Shown here piece after piece: positions 25,638-33,934 of a stretch of DNA of 64,000 nucleotides. Origin of the DNA: JAMQKA01 sp043951865 (GTDB lineage: Bacteria; Bacteroidota; Rhodothermia; Balneolales; Balneolaceae); NCBI RefSeq assembly GCF_043951865.1, contig NZ_JBINJF010000021.1, positions 13,916 through 77,915 on the forward strand, written 5' to 3'. The translations under genes were made by a program, and so were the position numbers. Below the pieces are notes generated by a model. That model ran no database searches. It worked only from the letters and a program-made list of their open reading frames with translations, and was not told the origin of the DNA. How positions within the stretch are numbered: the stretch's first letter is position 1; the number at the start of each line of letters is the position of its first letter.

Positions 25638-26450
25638 GGCGGTGTATCAGTCGTATTTTGAATTCATTTAAAACATATTGGGTGCATTAATCCGGATAAT
25701 CAGAAGGTCCCTGTGCTGCTACTTAACAGGAGAGAAATAGATGGTTTTTTGCACATCACCTATCTCATACCTGTCATCTTAAAAGTGTTCCGTATTTTTT
25801 ATTTCCTGGCAACAAGGGTTGAGATGATCCGGAATTCAGCACCCCTTGTAAAGGCGGACTTTGCAAAGCTCCCGAACCGGGGCAATCTAAAATGAGAGAA
25901 AATCCTGACCTTTTCATCCGTATAGTATACTAACTGAAATTCAGCAATTCACTAATTCAGAGTACGTCTTACAGCTAACGAGGTGTACAAATTAGCTATT
26001 CCCGGCCCTAAATCAATAAAAAATATTCAGGGATGATTTAAACAGGCTTTGCACCTGTCAAGAGCGCTTTGTAAACCCGTTGTTTCCCAATTCCGGTATT
26101 TTCGCGTATTCGAAATTCTTATTTATGAGGCATAAACTGCGATTTCGAATGCGCTCAGGCTGTGGTATTGTACAAAATCCTGATTTTCCAAAGCATTCTG
26201 TCAAAATTGAAGCCGGGGTTAGAGTGGAGCTAAATGGTTGTGCGACGCAGATATCCCGGCAATTTGTATATATGGAAGCTTGTTGCCACCCCCGGCCCCG
26301 GTTTTGGCTCTGCGGTTTAAACCGCGGGCCCGGAGCTCGCCTGAAATCACTTTTGGCAGAATTGCTGAGATCCTTCAGTATTGAGGCGGAGCGGCCAGGT
26401 GGGGTCGTAGTTGTAATTTAGCCATTTTCAGGGTATCTTACGTTCCATTT
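25638..26450. other. 813-bp region upstream of rimP without a supported gene
   Basis: No frame here resembles a protein family. A possible degenerate relative of the dispersed repeat (aaggcggactttgcaaagctcccgaa, about 25851-25876) and a perfect 14-bp palindrome, gcggtttaaaccgc at 26312-26325, inside a GC-rich patch are the only structures seen. A weak promoter match for rimP (TTG, 20 bp, TATCTTAC) ends about ten bases before the attenuator hairpin. Confidence 0.55.
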
Positions 26451-26482
26451 AAGTGAGCGCCGGGAGGTTCTCACTTTTTTTT
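26451..26482 (+). terminator. rimP-leader attenuator-type hairpin
   Basis: Arms 26451-26457 (aagtgag) and 26470-26476 are perfect complements with a 12-nt loop, directly followed by a run of eight T (26475-26482): a textbook intrinsic terminator, 22 bp before the probable rimP start. A conserved hairpin-plus-T-run leader ahead of rimP-nusA-infB is known from several phyla and is thought to let NusA control its own operon. The hairpin overlaps an upstream GTG (26453), which argues against that GTG as start codon. Confidence 0.75.
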
Positions 26483-26503
26483 GTACTTAAAGCTCGAAGA
26501 ACG

Positions 26504-26965
26504 GTGACAAACGAGGTTATTGCACAACTGAAAGAGTTGGCCCAGTCGGTTCTTGAAAGAACCGATTTCTTTTTGGTGGATGCCGAGGTAAAAGGCGGAA
26601 ATGAAACCATAATCTGGGTCTATATTGATGCCGAAGATCGCGGTGTCAATATGGATGAGTGCGCAGAAATAAGTAACGAACTGAGTTTTTTACTGGATGC
26701 ACACGAAATTATAAATGGAAAGTATCGCCTGAATGTCTCTTCCCCCGGGTTGAGCCGCCCGTTGACGGATCGGCGCCAGTATCCCAAAAACAGGGGAAGA
26801 AAGGCACGGATTAAATACAAATCAGATGGAGAATACCGTAAGGTGGAAGGGATTCTCCGGGAAATTGATGAAACATCTATTTTTGTTGAGAAAGAAGATG
26901 GCTCAACCCAGGCCATCGGGTTTGATCAACTGGTAGAAACCAAGATCATTCCATCGATTAATTAG
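26504..26965 (+). CDS. rimP: Ribosome maturation factor RimP
   Basis: Cytoplasmic factor for 30S subunit maturation. The protein contains the RimP N-domain (ETIIWVYIDAEDRGVNMDEC, then AEISNELSFLLDAHE, RLNVSSPGLSRPL) and a C-terminal SH3-like domain ending FDQLVETKIIPSI. I choose GTG at 26504 (153 residues): it places the start the usual 15-20 residues before the first conserved strand and lies after the leader hairpin. An in-frame GTG at 26453 would give 170 residues but sits inside that hairpin. nusA follows after 24 bp. Confidence 0.92.
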   Translation: MTNEVIAQLKELAQSVLERTDFFLVDAEVKGGNETIIWVYIDAEDRGVNMDECAEISNELSFLLDAHEIINGKYRLNVSSPGLSRPLTDRRQYPKNRGRKARIKYKSDGEYRKVEGILREIDETSIFVEKEDGSTQAIGFDQLVETKIIPSIN

Positions 26966-26989
26966 AGATTAGAGTGAGGAGCTAAATAC

Positions 26990-28246
26990 ATGGACAACGA
27001 TATTTCAAAACAGATTGTACAGTCATTTGCCGAGATCGCAAAAGATAAAGATATCGACAAGGATCTTTTGCTCTCCATCCTGGAAGATGTATTCCGGACC
27101 ATGATTCGGAAAAAATACAATGAGAATGATGACGCGTTCGAGGTGATCATCAACGCCGACCGAGGCGATATCCAGATTCTTCACATCCGCGAGGTGGTGC
27201 CCAGGGAGGAGTTCACCAACGAAGTTACCGAAATCACTCTTGAAGAGGCTCAAAAACACGATCCAGATCTCGAACTCTATGATGAGTTTGCCCAGGAAAT
27301 TTCAATCCAGGACTTCGGCCGCCGGGCGGTAATGATGGCCCGCCAGCAGCTGGCCCAGCGGATCCGGGAGATTGAAAAGGACAATATTTTTGAGGAGTAC
27401 AGCGATCGGGTCGGAGAAATTGTGCTCGGTGACGTATACCAGGTGCGCAACAAGGAGATCCTGGTCAATCACAACGGGGTGGAGCTGGTACTTCCCAAAA
27501 GTGAACAGATTTACAAAGACCGGTACCGCAAGGGAGATACGATCCGGGCGGTGGTCAAGGAGGTTCGTCGGCAGGGAGGAACCCCGGCGGTTATTATTTC
27601 CCGAACATCCCCGCTGTTTTTGGAGCGCCTGTTTGAAAATGAGATTCCGGAAGTATATGACGGCATAATTGAGCTGGTGGAGATCGCCCGCGAGCCCGGA
27701 GACCGTTCAAAAGTGGCGGTGCGCTCGCACGACGAACGGGTTGACCCGGTGGGCGCCTGCGTGGGCATGAAGGGGATCCGGATCCATGCGATCGTCCGCG
27801 AGTTGCAAAATGAGAATATTGATGTGATAAATTATACTGACGACAAGCACGAATTCATCAAGCGGGCCCTGCAGCCGGCCAAGGTTCTGCGTGTGGAATT
27901 AAGCTCCGACGGCTCGCACGCTGATGTTCTGGTGCCGGCCGACGAGGTGTCGAAGGCGATCGGCAAGGGGGGCGTTAACATAAGGCTGGCTTCCAAACTG
28001 ACCGACACAGAAATTGATGTCTACCGTGAAGTGGAAGAGGAGGATGACATCGATCTGCAGGAATTTGAAATCGACTTTGGTCCGCAGGTGATCGAATTGC
28101 TCCACGATATCGGATGCGATACCGCCCGTGCCGTACTTGAACTGGACGAGGAGGAGATTGTCCGGCGCACGGAGGGAAAAATAAATGAACAGGAGGCTGA
28201 GCGTATTATTGATATTATCGCCTATGAGTTTGAAGATGAGGAATAG
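26990..28246 (+). CDS. nusA: Transcription termination/antitermination factor NusA
   Basis: RNA polymerase-binding factor acting in pausing, termination and antitermination. The 418-residue protein has the N-terminal polymerase-binding domain (1-130), an S1 domain (about 135-200, GEIVLGDVYQVRNKEILVNH) and two KH domains (about 205-345, DPVGACVGMKGIRIHAIV and VSKAIGKGGVNIRLASKL). It lacks the two acidic repeats of enteric NusA but ends with one helix-hairpin-helix-like element (GCDTARAVLELDEEEIVRR) and an acidic tail. Position between rimP and infB is the classical one. Confidence 0.96.
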   Translation: MDNDISKQIVQSFAEIAKDKDIDKDLLLSILEDVFRTMIRKKYNENDDAFEVIINADRGDIQILHIREVVPREEFTNEVTEITLEEAQKHDPDLELYDEFAQEISIQDFGRRAVMMARQQLAQRIREIEKDNIFEEYSDRVGEIVLGDVYQVRNKEILVNHNGVELVLPKSEQIYKDRYRKGDTIRAVVKEVRRQGGTPAVIISRTSPLFLERLFENEIPEVYDGIIELVEIAREPGDRSKVAVRSHDERVDPVGACVGMKGIRIHAIVRELQNENIDVINYTDDKHEFIKRALQPAKVLRVELSSDGSHADVLVPADEVSKAIGKGGVNIRLASKLTDTEIDVYREVEEEDDIDLQEFEIDFGPQVIELLHDIGCDTARAVLELDEEEIVRRTEGKINEQEAERIIDIIAYEFEDEE

Positions 28247-28367
28247 CCTGTAACTCTCCCTCGTCGGTATTTGAAAACAGGTGAATACTTTTTTCTAAAT
28301 TACTTTAAATACACTTTATATCTGAATATCTTACGGAGCTACTCAGGTATATCGATAAAATATTTTT

Positions 28368-31307
28368 ATGACCAAAAACAACAAGCCAAAAAAGCTTTTT
28401 AAAGTAGCCTCGGAATTTAATGTGTCTACGCAGTCTATCGTAGATACGCTCAGGGAAGAGGACTTTAAAGTTGACAACAAGCCAAACTTCAAAATCACCT
28501 CTGAAATGTACGAGGTGTTGATAGAGGTGTATGGGGCCGACAAGGAACGCAGCAGGGAGCATGAAAAAGCGCGAGAGGCGTATGAAAGCCGGCGTGAGCA
28601 GATCAAGGCCAGCCGGAATGAAAGCGTTTCCATCGAGGATTTTCTCGAACCTATTGACGAAGACCTTCCGCTTGAACCTGAAGATGAAGAAGTTGAAGAG
28701 GAGCCGATAGCCGGTCTCAAGCCTCAAGACGACGATGAGGAGCAGGAGGACGTTGAAGCGGTTCAGGAAGAAGCAGACGAAGATATTGAAGAGGAGAAGG
28801 TCGAGGCCCGATCCGGCCTGCCCGATGATGAAAAAGAGCAGGAAGAGGGTAAGGCTGAATCTGAAGTCAAGGAGACTGCAAAAGAAGAGGAGAAAGAGGA
28901 TAAAACGGAAGCCGAGCCTGCCGAAGAAGTGTCGGCCAAAGAACTGGAAGAAAAAGAAGAGAAGCCTGAAAAAACGGTCGCTGAAGATCAAAAGCCTGAA
29001 ATAACAGCAGCCGAAGACGAAGATGAAGATACCGGCGATGAAGATGATGAAACTGATACGGAAGCTGAGGCCGGCGATCAGGACGAGGACGAGTATGATG
29101 AAGAGTACGACGAGGATGAAGATGAAAGTGAAGAAGAGGAGGACGAGGAGGAAGACGAAGAGGGAATAATACGAGGCCGGGCGGGTCGGCTGAAAGGAAC
29201 GCGGGTCGTTGGAAAAGTAAATCTGGGTTCCAAGAGCTCTGGCAAGCGCAGGAAAAAAAGGAAGCGCAAAAAAGACCGTTACGATGATGACGATGAGTCA
29301 TCCAAAGGGCGTAAGGACAAGAAAAAGAAGAAGGATAAGAAGAGTAAAAAGAAGAGAAGCCGTCGCAGAGATCGCGTTGATGAGGACGATGTAGAGAAGA
29401 AGCTGCGCGAGACCATGCAGAAGATGAAATCCTCCGAAACGGTAGGCAGTAAACGGCAGAAGAGACGTCGTCAACGCCGCGAGGAGCGTGAGGAGGAAGA
29501 ACAGCTGCAGGCCGAACTTGAAGAGCTGGAAGCAGACACAATTGAAGTTACCGAATTTGTTACCGTAAGTGATCTTGCCGATCTGCTGGGAGTAAAAGCA
29601 AATGACGTGATCACCACCTGCATGAATCTCGGCATGATGGTCTCTATCAACCAGCGCCTGGATGCCAGCACCATTGAACTTGTCGCCGAAGAGTATGACA
29701 AGGAAGTGGAGTTTGTCGACGCCGATGAGATGATTGAAGAAATTGAACTTGAAGAGGATGACCCGGAAGATCTTGAACCCCGGGCTCCCATTATTACCGT
29801 GATGGGGCATGTCGATCACGGTAAAACTTCGCTGCTCGATTATATCCGGAAGGCCAAGGTGGCCGAAGGCGAGGCCGGCGGTATTACCCAGCACGTGGGT
29901 GCCTACGAAATTCAGACTGATGACGGGCGCAAGATCACCTTCCTGGATACGCCGGGTCACGAGGCCTTTACCGCGATGCGATCTCGCGGGGCGCAAGCCA
30001 CCGACATTGTTATTCTTGTTGTTGCGGCCGACGATGCCGTGATGCCGCAGACGATCGAGGCTATTAACCATGCGAAAGCGGCTGGTGTATCCATCATTGT
30101 CGCTATCAACAAAATGGATAAACCGGGGGCCAATCCAGATAAGATCAAGCAGCAGCTGGCAGAACATGATGTGATTGTCGAGGAATACGGCGGTACCAAC
30201 CAGGCGGCACTGGTGTCAGCCAAAACCGGCGAAGGCATCGACGACCTGCTGGAGAAGGTACTCATCGAAGCTGAGCTGATGGAGCTGAAAGCCAACCCGG
30301 ATCGCCGGGCTGATGGCGTGGTTCTGGAATCCAGGGTCGACAAAGGAAAAGGAACAGTGGCCAACGTCCTGATACAAAACGGCACCCTCAATGTGGGGGA
30401 TCCGTTCATTGCCGGGCCCTGCTTCGGTCGTGTACGCGCCATGGAAGATGAGCACGGAGCGCGCGTGGAGCATGCCGGTCCTTCTACCCCTATCCAGTTG
30501 ATGGGCTTTGATGACATCCCGCAGGCCGGGGATAAGCTGGTGGCTACGAAGGATGAAAAAACAGCAAAAGAGATCGCCAATCAGCGCCAGCAGATCAAGC
30601 GGGAGCAGGAGCTTCGCAAGACCAAACACCTTACGCTCGACGACTTGTCGCGGCGAATGGCGCTTGGCGAGGTTTCTGAACTCAACATTATTATCAAGGC
30701 TGACGTGGACGGTTCTATTGAAGCGCTCTCCGGGTCCCTCCAAAAATTGAGTACCGAAGAGGTGGGAATCAATATTATCCATACCGGGGCGGGCGCTATT
30801 ACCGAATCTGATGTTCTGCTCGCCTCCGCTTCCGATGCTATTATCATTGGATTCCAGGTGCGGCCAACCTCGAATGCACGCAGTGTTGCCGAACAGGAAG
30901 AGATCGACATCAGGCTGTTCAGCGTTATCTATGATGCCGTTGAAGAAGTCAAGGATGCGATGGAAGGGCTGTTGTCGCCTGAAATTTCTGAAAAACTTGT
31001 CGGAAATGCTGAGGTCCGGGAAATCTTTAAAGTCTCCAGCGTCGGAACCATCGCAGGCTGTTACGTAACCGATGGCAAGATTGTCAGAAACAACCCGGTG
31101 CGGATTGTTCGTGACGGTGTCGTTATCTATGACGGTGAGATCGACTCGCTTAAGCGATTTAAGGAAGATGTAAAAGAGGTGCAGACCGGCTATGAGTGCG
31201 GTATCAGCATCGTCAACTACAACGATCTTAAGGTCGGAGACGTCATCGAAAACTACGCGGTTGTCGAAGAGAAACGAACCTTGGAAGATGCCCGCAAAAG
31301 CAGCTGA
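28368..31307 (+). CDS. infB: Translation initiation factor IF-2
   Basis: GTPase that delivers initiator tRNA to the 30S subunit and promotes subunit joining. The 979-residue protein has an IF2_N-like motif (residues 1-55), then about 330 residues of low complexity: long Asp/Glu runs (around 100-265) followed by a Lys/Arg-rich block (about 285-380). The G domain starts near residue 480 with GHVDHGKTSLLDY; DTPGHEAF and NKMDKPG are G3 and G4. Domains II, III and IV follow and end normally. The N-terminal region has the extreme charge typical of halophile-related lineages. It is 121 bp from nusA. Confidence 0.97.
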   Translation: MTKNNKPKKLFKVASEFNVSTQSIVDTLREEDFKVDNKPNFKITSEMYEVLIEVYGADKERSREHEKAREAYESRREQIKASRNESVSIEDFLEPIDEDLPLEPEDEEVEEEPIAGLKPQDDDEEQEDVEAVQEEADEDIEEEKVEARSGLPDDEKEQEEGKAESEVKETAKEEEKEDKTEAEPAEEVSAKELEEKEEKPEKTVAEDQKPEITAAEDEDEDTGDEDDETDTEAEAGDQDEDEYDEEYDEDEDESEEEEDEEEDEEGIIRGRAGRLKGTRVVGKVNLGSKSSGKRRKKRKRKKDRYDDDDESSKGRKDKKKKKDKKSKKKRSRRRDRVDEDDVEKKLRETMQKMKSSETVGSKRQKRRRQRREEREEEEQLQAELEELEADTIEVTEFVTVSDLADLLGVKANDVITTCMNLGMMVSINQRLDASTIELVAEEYDKEVEFVDADEMIEEIELEEDDPEDLEPRAPIITVMGHVDHGKTSLLDYIRKAKVAEGEAGGITQHVGAYEIQTDDGRKITFLDTPGHEAFTAMRSRGAQATDIVILVVAADDAVMPQTIEAINHAKAAGVSIIVAINKMDKPGANPDKIKQQLAEHDVIVEEYGGTNQAALVSAKTGEGIDDLLEKVLIEAELMELKANPDRRADGVVLESRVDKGKGTVANVLIQNGTLNVGDPFIAGPCFGRVRAMEDEHGARVEHAGPSTPIQLMGFDDIPQAGDKLVATKDEKTAKEIANQRQQIKREQELRKTKHLTLDDLSRRMALGEVSELNIIIKADVDGSIEALSGSLQKLSTEEVGINIIHTGAGAITESDVLLASASDAIIIGFQVRPTSNARSVAEQEEIDIRLFSVIYDAVEEVKDAMEGLLSPEISEKLVGNAEVREIFKVSSVGTIAGCYVTDGKIVRNNPVRIVRDGVVIYDGEIDSLKRFKEDVKEVQTGYECGISIVNYNDLKVGDVIENYAVVEEKRTLEDARKSS

Positions 31308-31368
31308 TCGGTGCAGGGTCCGGGTTTTACCCCACGGATAAGCTTTTCTAAAAAAAATAAATTCACCA

Positions 31369-31743
31369 ATGAGTATTCGAACTGAACGGCTGGGAGCGGT
31401 AATACAACGTGATCTCGGGAATATCATTCAACGGCAGTACCAGAAACCCGGCACGTTTATCACGGTTACAGCCGTACGTATGACGGAAGACCTGATGATA
31501 GCCAAAGTGTTTATCAGTATTTATGCGCCCGGGCGGGATGAGGATGCGATCTACCATCATCTTGAGGAACACCTGCCGGCCATACGGAAGGAACTGGCAT
31601 CGAAAATTCGCCACCAGGTTCGTAAAATTCCGGAACTGAATTTTGTGAAAGATGAAACCGCCGACTATGTAAACAAAATGGAGAATCTGTTTGAAAAAAT
31701 TCGACGTGAGCGCGAGCAACGTAATAATGATCAACAGGAATAG
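31369..31743 (+). CDS. rbfA: Ribosome-binding factor A
   Basis: KH-fold factor that binds 16S rRNA during late 30S assembly. The 124-residue sequence starts SIRTERLGAVIQRDLGNII, has VTAVRMTEDLMIAKVFISIY and ends the core with VRKIPELNFVKDETADYVNKM, all typical of RbfA (the RxPELxFxxD segment is diagnostic). It lies 61 bp after infB and 5 bp before truB. Confidence 0.95.
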   Translation: MSIRTERLGAVIQRDLGNIIQRQYQKPGTFITVTAVRMTEDLMIAKVFISIYAPGRDEDAIYHHLEEHLPAIRKELASKIRHQVRKIPELNFVKDETADYVNKMENLFEKIRREREQRNNDQQE

Positions 31744-31748
31744 GGGTC

Positions 31749-32480
31749 ATGGGCAGAGGTATTCCGCTTTCCAAGCTCACCTTTTTTTCAAAATCTAATC
31801 CTCCCACCTCGTCCTATCATTATAATTCCGGGGCTGCTTTTCTTGTCAATAAGCCGAAAGGGTGGACCAGTTTCGATGTGGTTAAATATCTACGCAAAGC
31901 GCTGGATGTTAAAAAGGTCGGCCACGCCGGTACCCTCGATCCGATGGCAACGGGTTTGCTGATTGTGTGCTGTGGCAAGGCGACCAAAAGTATTCAGCAG
32001 CTGCAGCGCCTGGAAAAAGTGTATACCGCTGAGATCACTTTCGGTGGCTCTACCCCCAGTTACGATGCTGAAACCGATATCGAAAAAACGGCACCGTACG
32101 AACATATTACCCGGCAGCGCATCGAGAAAATACTCCAAACTCATTTTTCAGGCACCATCGAGCAGGTCCCCCCGATGTATTCGGCTCTCAAGTACGGGGG
32201 AAAGCCGCTCTACGAGCTGGCCAGGGAGGGAAAAGAGGTGAAACGCCATGCCCGGCAGGTCACGATCCATCAAACCGAAATCCTCGACTTCAATCTTCCG
32301 GTGCTGAAACTGAGAATTCGGTGTGGAAAGGGGACCTACATCCGCTCAATGGCTCACGATCTGGGCATCTACCTGGAGAGTCTGGCGTACCTTTCCGCAC
32401 TGGAACGAACAGCTATCGGCGACTATTCAAATAGCGATGCACTTACAATTGATGAACTTGGCAACATGGAATTATCATAA
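31749..32480 (+). CDS. truB: tRNA pseudouridine(55) synthase TruB
   Basis: Makes pseudouridine 55 in the T-loop of tRNAs. The catalytic Asp64 is in KVGHAGTLDPMATGLL; upstream NKPKGWTSFDVV and downstream VPPMYSALKYGGKPLYELAR and RCGKGTYIRSMAHDLG complete the signatures. The 243-residue form lacks the C-terminal PUA domain of enteric TruB. The first about 28 residues (before GAAFLVNKPKG) are a non-conserved extension, so a later start is possible, though no better-placed ATG exists. ribF follows after 2 bp. Confidence 0.94.
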   Translation: MGRGIPLSKLTFFSKSNPPTSSYHYNSGAAFLVNKPKGWTSFDVVKYLRKALDVKKVGHAGTLDPMATGLLIVCCGKATKSIQQLQRLEKVYTAEITFGGSTPSYDAETDIEKTAPYEHITRQRIEKILQTHFSGTIEQVPPMYSALKYGGKPLYELAREGKEVKRHARQVTIHQTEILDFNLPVLKLRIRCGKGTYIRSMAHDLGIYLESLAYLSALERTAIGDYSNSDALTIDELGNMELS

Positions 32481-32482
32481 CT

Positions 32483-33421
32483 ATGGCAGAACTCGTATTC
32501 CTGGAAAATGTGGAACGTGATCTAAATTCGGTGGTAACCGTGGGTACTTTTGACGGGGTGCATAAAGGCCACCGGGTTCTTATGGAGACCGTCCTGAAGA
32601 AGGCCGAAAAAAGAAACGCCCGCAGTGTTATCGTGACCTTTGACCCGCATCCGAGAGAAATCATAAGTCCCGGCGAAAAGGGAATCAAGCTTTTGACGAC
32701 GCTTCAGGAACGCCGCGAGATACTGGAGGACCTGGGCATCGACAAGATGGTCGTCATTCCATTTGACCGCGATTTTTCCCTGCTGAGTTCCGAAGAATTT
32801 GTTGAAGATATTGTCTACAAGAAGATCGGAGTAGGAGAATTCGTCATCGGTTATGATCACCATTTTGGCCGCAACCGGGAGGGAACCATTGAGACCATCG
32901 AAAAATTGGGTAACCGGCTCGGTTTCGATGCCTATGTAGTCTCCAAACAGGAGGTCGGCGATAAAACGGTAAGCAGCACGGCCATACGGCGCGCTATCAG
33001 CGAGGATGGGGACATAGAGCTGGCGACGGACCTTCTGGGACGCTATTATATGCTGAATGGCACCGTAATCCACGGAGACAAGCGCGGGAAAGAGATCGGC
33101 TATCCCACCGCGAATATAAAGCCGGAGCATCCCAACAAGATCATTCCGAGAGACGGGGTTTACGCCGTAAAAGTGCGCGTGGAGGGAACGTGGTATGGCG
33201 GAATGATGAACATCGGGACCCGTCCCACATTCAACGGGGAGGATAAACGAACCCTTGAGGTCAATATTTTTGAATTTGACAAGGAGATCTACGGCAAGAC
33301 CATCCAGATACGGTTTGTAAAGCGGATCAGGAATGAAACAAAATTCAACGGGGTGGAGGAATTAATAACCCAGCTTGGAAAGGACAAGGAACAATCGATT
33401 GCCATATTAAAGAATGCCTGA
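32483..33421 (+). CDS. ribF: Bifunctional riboflavin kinase / FAD synthetase RibF
   Basis: Converts riboflavin to FMN and then FAD. The N-terminal nucleotidyltransferase domain has VTVGTFDGVHKGHRVL and TFDPHPREII, with SSTAIRRAI near residue 170. The C-terminal riboflavin kinase domain has GKEIGYPTANIKPEH and DGVYAVKV, followed by GGMMNIGTRPTFNG. At 312 residues both domains are complete. It overlaps the normal truB-ribF-rpsO order seen across many bacteria. Confidence 0.95.
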   Translation: MAELVFLENVERDLNSVVTVGTFDGVHKGHRVLMETVLKKAEKRNARSVIVTFDPHPREIISPGEKGIKLLTTLQERREILEDLGIDKMVVIPFDRDFSLLSSEEFVEDIVYKKIGVGEFVIGYDHHFGRNREGTIETIEKLGNRLGFDAYVVSKQEVGDKTVSSTAIRRAISEDGDIELATDLLGRYYMLNGTVIHGDKRGKEIGYPTANIKPEHPNKIIPRDGVYAVKVRVEGTWYGGMMNIGTRPTFNGEDKRTLEVNIFEFDKEIYGKTIQIRFVKRIRNETKFNGVEELITQLGKDKEQSIAILKNA

Positions 33422-33425
33422 AATA

Positions 33426-33456
33426 TTGCAAACGATCTGTATATAGTTTATCTTTG
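33426..33456 (+). promoter_or_regulatory. Consensus promoter for rpsO
   Basis: TTG at 33426-33428, 20-bp spacer, TATCTTTG at 33449-33456, an exact match to TAnnTTTG. It starts right after the ribF stop and lies 63 bp before the rpsO start, so rpsO can be expressed apart from the rimP operon. Confidence 0.65.
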
Positions 33457-33519
33457 TTGGCTAATATTGAGGTAAAAGTATCTATCCTTAACGACTGAAT
33501 AATTAAGAATCACTAGCAG

Positions 33520-33789
33520 ATGTCAATAACGAAAGAACGAAAAGAAGAGATTATAGAAAAGTTCGGCGGTTCCAAGGAGAATACGGGCTCAACCGAAGCG
33601 CAAATTGCCGTATTCACTGAACGAATCAGCCAACTGACCGAGCACCTGAAAGAGAATGAGCAGGATCACGCCTCCAGACGTGGATTGCTTCAGATGGTGG
33701 GAAAGCGGCGTCGCCTGCTTAACTACCTGAAAAAGAAGGATATTGAAAAGTATCGTGAGCTAATCAGCGAACTTGGACTCAGAAAATAA
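33520..33789 (+). CDS. rpsO: 30S ribosomal protein S15
   Basis: Primary 16S rRNA-binding protein of the small subunit platform. The 89-residue length is exact for the family, with GSTEAQIAVFTERISQLTEH, DHASRRGLLQMVGKRRRLL and YLKKKDIEKYRELI. It has its own promoter match and is followed by a strong intrinsic terminator before pnp, an arrangement that recalls the rpsO-pnp unit of enterobacteria. Confidence 0.98.
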   Translation: MSITKERKEEIIEKFGGSKENTGSTEAQIAVFTERISQLTEHLKENEQDHASRRGLLQMVGKRRRLLNYLKKKDIEKYRELISELGLRK

Positions 33790-33805
33790 TTTTCTTTAAA
33801 GCCGG

Positions 33806-33832
33806 GGCACGTTGTTTCAACGTGCCTTTTTT
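33806..33832 (+). terminator. Intrinsic terminator after rpsO
   Basis: Arms 33806-33814 (ggcacgttg) and 33818-33826 are perfect complements around ttt, followed by six T (33827-33832). It lies 17 bp past the rpsO stop. Confidence 0.85.
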
Positions 33833-33934
33833 CTATGTATGGTATGGCCAGCAACTATATATGGTTTTGCCCCGGCGGCAGGTTAGAAAAGGCCTTTAAA
33901 CATGTTAGTTTGAATTTTTGACGCAGATAAAATT

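Noticed and set aside
26080..26421. 113-codon plus frame before rimP
   Set aside because: Composition is unlike neighbouring genes, no domain, and it contains the 14-bp palindrome; more likely leader or spacer DNA.
30216..31427. 403-codon minus frame opposite infB
   Set aside because: infB is unambiguous on the plus strand, and the antisense frame has no recognisable domain.
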